Below, piece by piece: positions 1 through 5,893 of a stretch of DNA of 8,130 nucleotides; positions within the stretch are counted from its first letter, which is position 1, and each line of letters opens with the position of its first letter. Made by a program: the position numbers and the translations under genes. The DNA lies in assembly GCA_021816565.1 (NCBI GenBank), contig JAKAXN010000197.1, forward strand, positions 1-8,130, in the 5' to 3' direction. The notes beneath the pieces were generated by a model. That model was not told the origin of the DNA and made no database searches. It saw only the letters and a program-made list of their open reading frames with translations. The DNA is from Actinomycetes bacterium (GTDB taxonomy: Bacteria > Actinomycetota > Acidimicrobiia > Acidimicrobiales > Palsa-688).

Positions 1-26
1 CCGCACACTTCACAAACTGCTGCCAT
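1..26 (-). CDS. rpmB: Large ribosomal subunit protein bL28, N-terminal fragment (cut by window edge)
   Basis: Reading the minus strand from the ATG at 26-24 gives MAAVCEVCG, with the last codon incomplete at base 1. This is the characteristic start of actinobacterial L28, in which the first CxxC is half of the zinc-binding cysteine set of the C+ form. Only eight full codons are visible, so the identification rests on the motif and on context: rpmB divergent from a DAK2/DegV-type kinase gene and recG is a common actinobacterial and Gram-positive arrangement. A possible Shine-Dalgarno sequence, GAGGTG on the minus strand (38-43), lies 11 bases before the ATG. L28 is part of the 50S subunit. The rest of the gene lies to the left of the window. 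Confidence 0.8.
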
Positions 27-102
27 CGGTAACCACGCACCTCGTCTGTCAGAAGCCGGGGCCTGTGCGCCCGGGACCGGGGAGGACCGGGGACTACCTC
101 CC

Positions 103-115
103 GGACCGGCGGTCC
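103..115. repeat. Short perfect inverted repeat, possible operator
   Basis: GGACC-ggc-GGTCC is a perfect 5-bp dyad with a 3-base centre. It lies in the spacer just upstream of the plus-strand -10 (120-125) and directly over the expected start point of the minus-strand promoter, which is a plausible place for a repressor of either gene. A nearby 9-bp direct repeat, GACCGGGGA at 75-83 and 85-93 (period 10), adds structure to the same region. In such GC-rich DNA a dyad this short can arise by chance, and no known operator is recognised. Confidence 0.3.
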
Positions 116-125
116 AGGTTAGCAT
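116..125. promoter_or_regulatory. Overlapping divergent -10 elements for fakA (+) and rpmB (-)
   Basis: The ten bases AGGTTAGCAT contain two TANNNT hexamers sharing the central TA. TAGCAT on the plus strand (120-125) ends 8 bases before the fakA ATG. TAACCT on the minus strand (121-116) points at rpmB. A start about 7 bases past each element would give fakA a leaderless message and rpmB a leader of roughly 80 bases containing the GAGGTG at 38-43. No good -35 box is seen on either strand. The assignment is inferred from position and from the rarity of TANNNT in such G+C-rich DNA. Confidence 0.5.
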
Positions 126-133
126 CCCCGGGC

Positions 134-1810
134 ATGGAGACGCAGCAGCGCCTGGCCGCGACCGATCTGGTCGCGGTGATCGTGGCCTTCCGTGACGCGC
201 TCCGGTCTCACCAGGCGTACATCAACCGTCTCAACGTCTACCCGGTGCCCGACGGGGACACCGGTACGAACATGGCGCTCACCGCCGAGTCGGTCGTGCA
301 GGAGATCGAGCGGCGCAACAGTCCCGACGCCACGGATCACGACATGGAAGTGGTGTCCGCAGCCATCAGCTACGGGTCCCTGATGGGGGCCCGCGGCAAC
401 TCCGGGGTCATCCTCTCGCAGATCCTGCGGGGCCTGGCCGACTCGGTGAAGGGCCTCGACGGCATCGAGGCGGCCGTGATGGTCGAGGGACTGCGCCGGG
501 CCGCCGACGGGGCCTACGCGGCGGTGCAGAACCCGGTGGAGGGCACCATCCTGACGGTCGTGCGGGCTGCCGCGGAGGGCGCCGGCGGCGCCGATCCGGG
601 GGCCGGACTGGTGGAGATCCTCGAGGCGGCGCACGCCTCGGCGGGAGATGCGCTGGCCCGCACCCCGGACATGCTGCCGGTGCTGCGGGCCGCCGGGGTG
701 GTCGACTCGGGGGGGACGGGGCTGATGCTGCTCCTCGACGCCTTCCTGCACGTGGCCGCCGGGCGCCCGCTGCCCGAGCCGCCGGCCGGGGCCGAGGGCG
801 CCGGGATGGACCAGCCGGGGGCTGATCTGACCGGCCACGGTGCCGGGGAGTCCGGCCCGGGCGGCCTGCGCTACGAGGTGATGTACCTGCTCGAGGCCTC
901 CGACGAGCTGATCCCCGCCTTCCGGGAGGTGTGGGCCGGCATCGGCGACTCCATCGTGGTGGTGGGAGGCGATGGTCTGTGGAACTGCCACATCCACACC
1001 GACGACATCGGTCCGGCCATCGAGGCGGCCCTGGAAGCCGGCCGCCCCCGGGAGATCCGGGTCACCGACCTGTTCGAGCAGGTCGAGGAGGAGAAGTGGG
1101 TGCGCGCCGCGGCGGGCACCGAGGCGGAGGGCGAGGGTCCGGAGGAGCCGGTCCGCTGCTCGGTGGTGGCCGTGTGCACCGGCGAGGGGATCCGGCGGAT
1201 CTTCCGCTCGCTCGGGGTGCACCACGTGGTCAGCGGGGGGCAGTCCATGAACCCGTCGACCGCTGACCTTCTCGACGCCGTCGAGAAGGCCCGCAGCGAC
1301 GAGGTCGTCATCCTGCCCAACAACAAGAACATCATCCCGGTGGCCGAGCAGGCCGCCCGCCAGGCCTCCAAACCGGTGCGGGTGATCCCGACCAAGGGGA
1401 TCCAGGAGGGCTTCGCCGCCCTTCTCGAGTACGACCCCGAGGGCGACGCCGGCTCGAACGCCGAGCTGATGGCCGAGTCGGCGTCCCGGGTGGTGGCGGG
1501 GGAGGTGACCCGGGCGGTGCGGCCGAGCAGCTGCGACGCCGGCCCGATAGCCGAGGGTGATTTCCTCGGCATCTCCCGGGACCGCATCGAGGTGGTGAGC
1601 CCGGATCTGGCCGGGGCGGCCACCGGGCTGCTGGACGTGCTGATCTCCCGGGAGCACCACGAGATCGTCACCGTCATCGCCGGTGAGGGGTCCACCGCCG
1701 CCGACACCCGGCGGATCACCGAGTGGATGTCGGAGCACCACGAGGACGTGGCCACCGAGATCCACCACGGCGGACAGCCCCTCTACCCGTACCTCTTCAG
1801 CATCGAGTAG
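134..1810 (+). CDS. fakA: Fatty acid kinase ATP-binding subunit (FakA/YloV-like, DAK2 + DegV-like domains)
   Basis: The 558-residue product has the three-part layout of FakA. An N-terminal DAK2 kinase domain (about 1-210) carries NVYPVPDGDTGTNM at 34-47, with Asp40 and Asp42 as likely metal ligands, and GARGNSG at 85-91. A middle domain contains NCHIHTDD at 284-291, and a C-terminal DegV-like half follows from about 335. The length matches the usual ~550. In Firmicutes, FakA phosphorylates a fatty acid presented by FakB, giving acyl-phosphate for phospholipid synthesis; no fakB is present here. The middle-domain zinc site of Firmicutes FakA uses one Cys and two His. Here the His pair (286, 288) is present, but the usual upstream 'YCTEF' segment reads YEVMYLL (247-253), so metal binding may differ. 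The ATG at 134 is preferred over an in-frame start at 65: homology begins just after it, and a -10 element sits 8 bases upstream with no Shine-Dalgarno. The kinase-family call is firm; the fatty-acid role is by family. Confidence 0.87.
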   Translation: METQQRLAATDLVAVIVAFRDALRSHQAYINRLNVYPVPDGDTGTNMALTAESVVQEIERRNSPDATDHDMEVVSAAISYGSLMGARGNSGVILSQILRGLADSVKGLDGIEAAVMVEGLRRAADGAYAAVQNPVEGTILTVVRAAAEGAGGADPGAGLVEILEAAHASAGDALARTPDMLPVLRAAGVVDSGGTGLMLLLDAFLHVAAGRPLPEPPAGAEGAGMDQPGADLTGHGAGESGPGGLRYEVMYLLEASDELIPAFREVWAGIGDSIVVVGGDGLWNCHIHTDDIGPAIEAALEAGRPREIRVTDLFEQVEEEKWVRAAAGTEAEGEGPEEPVRCSVVAVCTGEGIRRIFRSLGVHHVVSGGQSMNPSTADLLDAVEKARSDEVVILPNNKNIIPVAEQAARQASKPVRVIPTKGIQEGFAALLEYDPEGDAGSNAELMAESASRVVAGEVTRAVRPSSCDAGPIAEGDFLGISRDRIEVVSPDLAGAATGLLDVLISREHHEIVTVIAGEGSTAADTRRITEWMSEHHEDVATEIHHGGQPLYPYLFSIE

Positions 1811-1827
1811 CCGCGACGGCGGGCCTG

Positions 1828-1852
1828 CGGTGTCGGCGCGTGGCCGACACCG
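1828..1852 (+). terminator. Perfect 10-bp hairpin between fakA and recG (terminator or operator)
   Basis: CGGTGTCGGC (1828-1837) pairs exactly with GCCGACACCG (1843-1852) around the 5-base loop GCGTG. It begins 17 bases after the fakA stop codon, so it could end the fakA transcript. There is no T-run after it, which is common for GC-rich actinobacterial stem-loop terminators but leaves the call open. It also ends 8 bases before the recG -10 candidate at 1861 and covers the place a -35 box would occupy. It could therefore equally be a protein-binding dyad. It does not resemble the actinobacterial LexA box (CGAAC-N4-GTTCG). Confidence 0.5.
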
Positions 1853-1860
1853 GCCGGCAA

Positions 1861-1866
1861 TACCGT
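1861..1866 (+). promoter_or_regulatory. -10 element of a likely leaderless recG promoter
   Basis: TACCGT fits TANNNT and ends 8 bases before the recG ATG, the same spacing as at fakA. There is no Shine-Dalgarno sequence before recG (the bases are GGACGGCG). Transcription would start at or next to the start codon. No clear -35 is present; the upstream hairpin occupies that position. Confidence 0.45.
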
Positions 1867-1874
1867 GGACGGCG

Positions 1875-3989
1875 ATGAAGTCCCTGCCGGAACTGGCTGA
1901 CATCGACGTCGAGCGCCTGAAGGGGGTCGGGCCCAAGCACCGCGACGCGCTGGCCGAGATGGGTATCCGCACGGTGCTCGACCTGGTCACCTTCTACCCC
2001 CGCCGGTACATAGACCGGACCAACCAGGCCGCCATCGCCGACCTGGTGGAGGGGGACCAGGCGATGGTGCTGGCCACGGTCCGCAAGGTCACGGCCCGCA
2101 GGACCCGCCAGGGTCGCTCGCTGGTGGAGGTGGACCTCTTCGACGGCACCAGCTACCTGCGGGTGACGTTCTTCAACCAGGCCTGGCGGGCCCGGCAGCT
2201 GCAGGAGGGGATGCAGGTCATCGTCTTCGGCAAGGTGGAGCGCTACCGGGGACGACAGCAGATGACCAACCCGGTGGTGGACCTGGTGGGAGACCGCACC
2301 GGCCGGATCGTGCCGGTGTACCCCCAGTCGGAGAAGGCCGGGTTGATGACCTGGCAGATCGCCGACTGGGAGGGGGAGGCGCTGCGGCGCATCCAGGGCC
2401 TCACCGACCCGCTGGACCCGGTCTTCCGCGACGAGCTCGAGCTGGCCGGCCGGGACTGGTCGATGCAGCAGATACACGAGCCGGAGTCGATGGGCGCAGC
2501 CCAGAAGGCCCGCCACCGGCTGGCCTTCGACGAGCTGCTGCGCCTCCAGCTGGTGCTGGTGATGCGCAAGCGGGCGGTGGAGCGCGACGCCGTGGGCCTG
2601 CGCCACGTGGTGGGAGGGGAGCTGATCGAGCGATTCCGCGCCAGCCTTCCCTTCGCCCTCACCGGGGCCCAGGAGCGGGCCATCGCCGAGATCGGCGCCG
2701 ACATGGCCGGGCCCCACCCCATGCACCGGCTGCTGCAGGGCGACGTGGGCTCCGGCAAGACGCTGGTGGCGGTGGCGGCCCTCCTCATCGCCGTGCAGGG
2801 GGGCCACCAGGGGGCGCTGATGGCCCCCACGGAGGTGCTGGCCGAGCAGCACCACGCGGGGATCTCCCGGCTGCTGGCCGGCCTGAGCGTTCCGAGCGAC
2901 GCCACCCTCTTCGCCGACCGGCCGCTCGAGGTGGCGCTGCTCACGAACCGCACCACCGGGGCGGAGAGGTCCAGGCTGCAGGCCCGGCTGGCCGACGGGT
3001 CCATCGACATCCTGATCGGCACCCACGCCCTGCTCACCGAGTCGGTGTCGTTCCGCTCCCTCGGCTGCGTGGTGATCGACGAGCAGCACCGCTTCGGCGT
3101 CGAGCAGCGGGCCACCCTGAGGGAGAAGGGCCCCGGCCAGGTGGTCCCCGACGTGCTGGTCATGACCGCCACCCCCATACCCCGCACCGCGGCCATGACC
3201 GTCTACGGCGACCTCGACACCACCGTGCTGGACGAGCTGCCGCCGGGCCGGACGCCGATCGTGACCAGCTGGGCCCGGGGTCCGGTGGAGGAGGCGGCGG
3301 TGTGGGCCACGGTGCTCTCGGAGGTGGCCGCCGGCCGCCAGGCGTACGTGGTGTGCCCGCTGATCGACGAGTCGGAGAAGGTCCAGGCCCGCTCCGCCTC
3401 CGAGGAGTACGAGCGGCTGGCCGCCGAGGAGCTGGCCGGCCTGCGCCTGGGGCTCCTGCACGGTCAGATGGCGGCCCGGGAGAAGGAGGCGGTGATGGAC
3501 GCCTTCCGCCGGCGGGAGCTCGATGTCCTGGTCTCGACCACCGTCATCGAGGTCGGCGTCGACGTGCCCAACGCCACCGTGATGGTCATCGAGGACGCCG
3601 ACCGTTTCGGGATAGCCCAGCTGCACCAGCTGCGCGGCCGGGTCGGCCGGGGCGCCCACCGGTCGTGGTGCTTCCTGCTCGGCGCCGGCAACAGCCCCGA
3701 CTCCGAGGAGCGTCTGGGGGCGCTGGAGCGCACCACGGACGGCTTCGAGCTGGCGGAGGTGGACCTGGAGCTGCGCGGCGAGGGCACCATCCTCGGCACC
3801 CGCCAGAAGGGCGCCACCGACTTGAAGCTGGCCTCGCTGCGAAGGGACAAGGAGCTGGTGTCGGTGGCCCGCCGGGTGGCCTTCGCCCTGGTCGACGCCG
3901 ATCCCACCCTCGACAGGCACCGGGACCTGGCCGAGGAGATCAGCCTGCTGCTCGACGAGGAGGACCGGGACTTCCTGTTCAAGAGCTGA
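1875..3989 (+). CDS. recG: ATP-dependent DNA helicase RecG
   Basis: The product has 704 residues, close to E. coli RecG (693). RecG is a superfamily 2 helicase that reverses stalled replication forks and processes branched DNA, acting on the nucleoid. The N-terminal part has a helix-hairpin-helix-like segment (LKGVGPKHRDAL), the YPRRYIDRT segment that leads into the wedge/OB domain, and the OB fold itself to about residue 150. The motor follows: Walker A GDVGSGKT at 289-296, the DEQH box at 402-405, MTATPIPRT at 430-438, TTVIEVGVDVPNA at 555-567 and QLHQLRGRVGRG at 582-593 (motif VI), then the RecG C-terminal region ending in DFLFKS. The ATG at 1875 gives the family-typical N-terminus; longer in-frame starts at 1683 and beyond would run back into fakA. 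Four Ile residues use the rare ATA codon. All catalytic motifs look intact. Confidence 0.97.
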   Translation: MKSLPELADIDVERLKGVGPKHRDALAEMGIRTVLDLVTFYPRRYIDRTNQAAIADLVEGDQAMVLATVRKVTARRTRQGRSLVEVDLFDGTSYLRVTFFNQAWRARQLQEGMQVIVFGKVERYRGRQQMTNPVVDLVGDRTGRIVPVYPQSEKAGLMTWQIADWEGEALRRIQGLTDPLDPVFRDELELAGRDWSMQQIHEPESMGAAQKARHRLAFDELLRLQLVLVMRKRAVERDAVGLRHVVGGELIERFRASLPFALTGAQERAIAEIGADMAGPHPMHRLLQGDVGSGKTLVAVAALLIAVQGGHQGALMAPTEVLAEQHHAGISRLLAGLSVPSDATLFADRPLEVALLTNRTTGAERSRLQARLADGSIDILIGTHALLTESVSFRSLGCVVIDEQHRFGVEQRATLREKGPGQVVPDVLVMTATPIPRTAAMTVYGDLDTTVLDELPPGRTPIVTSWARGPVEEAAVWATVLSEVAAGRQAYVVCPLIDESEKVQARSASEEYERLAAEELAGLRLGLLHGQMAAREKEAVMDAFRRRELDVLVSTTVIEVGVDVPNATVMVIEDADRFGIAQLHQLRGRVGRGAHRSWCFLLGAGNSPDSEERLGALERTTDGFELAEVDLELRGEGTILGTRQKGATDLKLASLRRDKELVSVARRVAFALVDADPTLDRHRDLAEEISLLLDEEDRDFLFKS

Positions 3990-4010
3990 GCCGGTGACGC
4001 CGGTGGGCCG

Positions 4011-4181
4011 TCAGCCGCCGGGCTCCTCCTCGGGCAGCACCAGGTCCCAGCGGTCCAGGCATTCCGAGCACCGGTAGGACATGATGTCGCCCGGCTGAGG
4101 CGGGTCGTCGGAGGGCCAGGTGGTCAGAAGGTGCGCCACCCCTCCGCAGTCGATGCAGGTGATGGTCCGCTCGGGTGTCAC
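4011..4181 (-). CDS. Small zinc-ribbon protein of unknown function
   Basis: A 56-residue open frame runs leftward from a GTG at 4181-4179 to TGA at 4013-4011. Two cysteine pairs, TCIDCGG (Cys9, Cys12) and YRCSECLDRWDL (Cys38, Cys41), are 25 residues apart, as expected for a zinc ribbon binding one metal. The segment between them is polar and proline-rich (DDPPQPGD at 25-32) and the tail is acidic (LPEEEPGG). Frame and cysteine spacing argue for a real gene, and it fills a gap that would otherwise be empty. Its stop lies 21 bases from that of recG (convergent) and its start 18 bases from that of rsmD (divergent). No Shine-Dalgarno precedes the GTG, and extension upstream would run into rsmD. 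The function is unknown. Similar small proteins are either ribosome- or RNA-polymerase-associated or simply uncharacterised; nothing here decides between these. Confidence 0.75.
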   Translation of the reverse strand: MTPERTITCIDCGGVAHLLTTWPSDDPPQPGDIMSYRCSECLDRWDLVLPEEEPGG

Positions 4182-4186
4182 GCCGA

Positions 4187-4192
4187 TAGCTT
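4187..4192 (+). promoter_or_regulatory. -10 element of a likely leaderless rsmD promoter
   Basis: TAGCTT fits TANNNT and ends 7 bases before the rsmD GTG start. There is no Shine-Dalgarno before that start (TGCAGCG). The whole gap between rsmD and the divergent zinc-ribbon gene is 18 bases (4182-4199), so any promoter for either gene must lie within or across it. On the minus strand the same bases give only the poor hexamer TATCGG. A shared promoter for the small gene is therefore possible but weak. Confidence 0.45.
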
Positions 4193-4199
4193 TGCAGCG

Positions 4200-4763
4200 G
4201 TGAGAGTGGTGGGTGGGACGGCGCGCGGCAGGACCCTGCGGGCCCCGCAGCGGGGTTCCACCCGGCCGACCAGCGACCGGGTGAGGGAGGCGGTGTTCTC
4301 CATGCTCACCAGCTTGGACTGCATCGAGGGGGCCACGGTCGTGGATCTGTTCGCCGGCAGCGGGGCCATGGGGATAGAGAGCCTCAGCCGGGGAGCCTCC
4401 CGGGTGGTCCTCGTGGACGCCAGCGCCGAGGCGGTGGCGGTCATGGGGCAGAACCTGGAGGTCCTCGGCGAGGACCGGGCCCGGGCCACCGTCGTGCGCT
4501 CCGATGTCCTGCGCTACCTGGCCGACGCCCCTCCTTTCGACGTGGCCCTGGCCGATCCGCCTTACGCCTACGACCGCTGGCCGGAGCTCATGGCCCTCCT
4601 GGTGCGCCGGGCCGGCCTGGTGGTGGCCGAGACCGGCAACCCGTGGGACCCGGGGCCGGGGTGGGAGACTGTGAAGGTGAAGAAGTACGGCGGTACCGTG
4701 GTGTCCATCGCCCAGCCAGTCGTCCCCGTGCCGGTCCCGCGCGCCGAAGAAGGTGACATTTGA
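4200..4763 (+). CDS. rsmD: 16S rRNA (guanine(966)-N(2))-methyltransferase RsmD
   Basis: The 187-residue product matches the RsmD family, which methylates G966 of 16S rRNA in the 30S subunit using S-adenosylmethionine. It opens with the family signature RVVGGTARGRTL followed by RPTSDRVREAVF. The SAM-binding motif I is VVDLFAGSGAMGIE at 47-60, and the N-methyltransferase motif IV is DPPY at 119-122. The GTG at 4200 is chosen because the family sequence begins there. An in-frame ATG at 4131 would add 23 unlike residues and overlap the zinc-ribbon gene on the other strand. The stop codon overlaps the coaD start (TTGA, 4760-4763), so the two are probably translated together from one message. rsmD next to coaD is a widespread bacterial pairing. 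Confidence 0.95.
   Translation: MRVVGGTARGRTLRAPQRGSTRPTSDRVREAVFSMLTSLDCIEGATVVDLFAGSGAMGIESLSRGASRVVLVDASAEAVAVMGQNLEVLGEDRARATVVRSDVLRYLADAPPFDVALADPPYAYDRWPELMALLVRRAGLVVAETGNPWDPGPGWETVKVKKYGGTVVSIAQPVVPVPVPRAEEGDI
4750..4756 (+). promoter_or_regulatory. Ribosome binding site that fixes the TTG start of coaD
   Basis: AAGGTGA, within the purine run beginning at 4746, lies inside the end of rsmD and places its GG about 6 bases before the TTG at 4760. No ATG or GTG is available near the conserved N-terminus of CoaD, so this site supports the TTG start. Confidence 0.6.
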
Positions 4764-5257
4764 GAACAGCGCTTTTCCCGGGATCGTTCGATCCGTTCCA
4801 CAACGGCCATCTCGAGGTGGTCGAGGCCGCCTCGCGGATGTTCGATCACGTGGTGGTCGCGCCCATGCGCAACACCCAGAAGGGCGAGCCCCTGTTCGAT
4901 CTCGACGAGCGGCTGCAGATGATCGGCGACTCGGTGGCCCACCTGCCCAACGTCTCGCTGTCGTCGTTCTCGAGCCTGGTGGTCGACCTGGCCCGCGAGG
5001 TCGGCGCCGATGTCATCGTGAAGGGGCTGCGGGTCGCTTCCGACGCCGAGGCGGAGCTGCAGCAGGCCCAGATGAACAAGAAAGTGGCCGGGATCGAGAC
5101 CCTCTTCATCCCGTGCTCCTCGGAGTACTCCTTCATCGCCTCCAAGTACGTCCGCGACTTCGCCCGCTTCGGCGGCGCCGACCGCATCGGTTCGACCGTG
5201 CCGGCCCCGGTACTGGTCAAGTTGAAGGAGAAGTTCGTGGACGGTCCTCAGGCATGA
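4760..5257 (+). CDS. coaD: Pantetheine-phosphate adenylyltransferase (PPAT)
   Basis: CoaD transfers AMP from ATP to 4'-phosphopantetheine, giving dephospho-CoA, the penultimate step of CoA synthesis in the cytoplasm. The 165-residue length fits the family (about 160). The nucleotidyltransferase signature is at the N-terminus: PGSFDPFHNGH, residues 7-17, where His17 is the transition-state His of the (H/T)xGH motif. KGLR at 88-91 and the SSEYSFIASKYVR segment at 120-132 correspond to the substrate- and ATP-binding loops. The start is TTG, supported by an upstream purine-rich site and by the signature lying only six residues inside. It overlaps rsmD by four bases (TTGA) and the next gene by four (ATGA), pointing to one translationally coupled unit. 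One mild oddity is SDAEAELQ, where most family members have an aromatic 'DFEYE' segment. Confidence 0.95.
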   Translation: MRTALFPGSFDPFHNGHLEVVEAASRMFDHVVVAPMRNTQKGEPLFDLDERLQMIGDSVAHLPNVSLSSFSSLVVDLAREVGADVIVKGLRVASDAEAELQQAQMNKKVAGIETLFIPCSSEYSFIASKYVRDFARFGGADRIGSTVPAPVLVKLKEKFVDGPQA

Positions 5258-5829
5258 GCGTCGACGGCGAACCCTTCGTACCGGCCGACAGCGAGAGCCT
5301 GATCCGCCGGGTCATCGAGATAATCGACGGGACCAGGGCCCTGCCGCTGTCGTCGTCGGTCAAGCTGGACAACAAGGACGAGGTCCTGGAGCTGCTCGAG
5401 GAGGCCACCCAGCGCCTGCCGGCCGAGACCCGCCAGGCCCGCTGGATGCTCAAGGAGCGCGACGAGTTCCTGGCCAAGATGCAGCGCGAGGGCGACGACC
5501 TGGTGCAGGCCGCCCGGCTGCAGGCCGAGCGCATGGTGCAGCGCACCGAGATCGTCCGGGAGGCCCAGGTGGCGGCCCGCCGGATCGTGGAGGAGGCCCG
5601 GGACGAGGCCCGCCGCCTGCGCCTGGAGGCGGAGGACTACTGCGACCAGAAGCTGGCGGCGTTCGAGGTCGTGCTCGACCGCACGATCAAGACCGTCGCG
5701 GCCGGGCGCGAGAAGCTGTCGGTCACCCCGCCGCCGATCGATGACGGCCCCGATCACCGCGTGGCCGGTGTGGAGCCGGAGGACTCCTCCCTCGCCGAGG
5801 AAGGGTTCTTCGACCAGGACCGGGTGTGA
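5254..5829 (+). CDS. sepIVA: SepIVA-like septal DivIVA-domain coiled-coil protein
   Basis: The 191-residue protein has no signal peptide or membrane segment. After a short polar N-terminus, residues 15-70 carry a pattern I associate with the actinobacterial Rv2927c/SepIVA family: LPLSSSVKLDNKDEVLELLEE, then LPAETRQARWMLKERDE. A long charged helix with Ala/Glu/Arg heptad-like spacing follows (about 60-155), then a disordered acidic tail ending GFFDQDRV. In mycobacteria SepIVA is a DivIVA-like protein needed for envelope growth and division, and there too it precedes the DUF177 gene and the rnc region, which supports the call. The ATG overlaps the coaD stop (ATGA), implying coupled translation. 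Automated tools may label it an ATP synthase subunit b because of the helix, but the N-terminal membrane anchor of subunit b is missing. Identification is by memory of the family rather than by alignment. Confidence 0.7.
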   Translation: MSVDGEPFVPADSESLIRRVIEIIDGTRALPLSSSVKLDNKDEVLELLEEATQRLPAETRQARWMLKERDEFLAKMQREGDDLVQAARLQAERMVQRTEIVREAQVAARRIVEEARDEARRLRLEAEDYCDQKLAAFEVVLDRTIKTVAAGREKLSVTPPPIDDGPDHRVAGVEPEDSSLAEEGFFDQDRV

Positions 5830-5880
5830 CCGGCCCGGACCGGAGGCCCGGCGCCCGGCGCGGCGCCGAGCCGGGGCCGG
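5830..5880 (+). repeat. Nested GC-rich inverted repeats before yceD
   Basis: The inner stem CGGCGCC (5849-5855) pairs with GGCGCCG (5862-5868) around a 6-base loop. The outer stem CCGGCCC (5830-5836) pairs with GGGCCGG (5874-5880). The structure fills the sepIVA-yceD gap and ends directly against the yceD Shine-Dalgarno GGGGAG (5881-5886). It has no T-run. It could attenuate transcription, influence ribosome access to yceD, or be a by-product of very high G+C. Confidence 0.35.
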
Positions 5881-5893
5881 GGGGAGCGCGGCG

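Noticed and set aside
24..52. CTGACA on the minus strand (52-47) as a -35 box for rpmB
   Set aside because: With normal spacing the -10 would fall on the rpmB start codon, placing the transcript start inside the gene.
119..1990. 623-codon open frame on the minus strand opposite fakA
   Set aside because: It is antisense to a gene with clear motifs. Its translation is rich in Arg, Gly, His and Pro with no recognisable domain, typical of open antisense frames in G+C-rich DNA.
1797..3920. 707-codon open frame on the minus strand opposite recG
   Set aside because: It is an antisense shadow of recG with a low-complexity composition (Gly, His, Leu, Val, Gln) and no motifs.
3990..4016. Bidirectional terminator in the recG / zinc-ribbon gap
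   Set aside because: The best stem, TGACG (3995-3999) with CGTCA (4009-4013), is only 5 bp, includes part of the small gene's stop codon, and has no T-run on either side. A terminator is expected between convergent genes, but the sequence does not show one convincingly.
4131..4199. Longer rsmD start at ATG 4131
   Set aside because: The added 23 residues are unlike the family and the stretch overlaps the zinc-ribbon gene. The RsmD signature begins at the GTG at 4200.
4753..5829. 358-residue reading of the frame that contains the SepIVA-like gene
   Set aside because: Its first 167 residues are an out-of-frame reading of coaD, rich in Arg and Gly. The true start is the ATG at 5254 overlapping the coaD stop.
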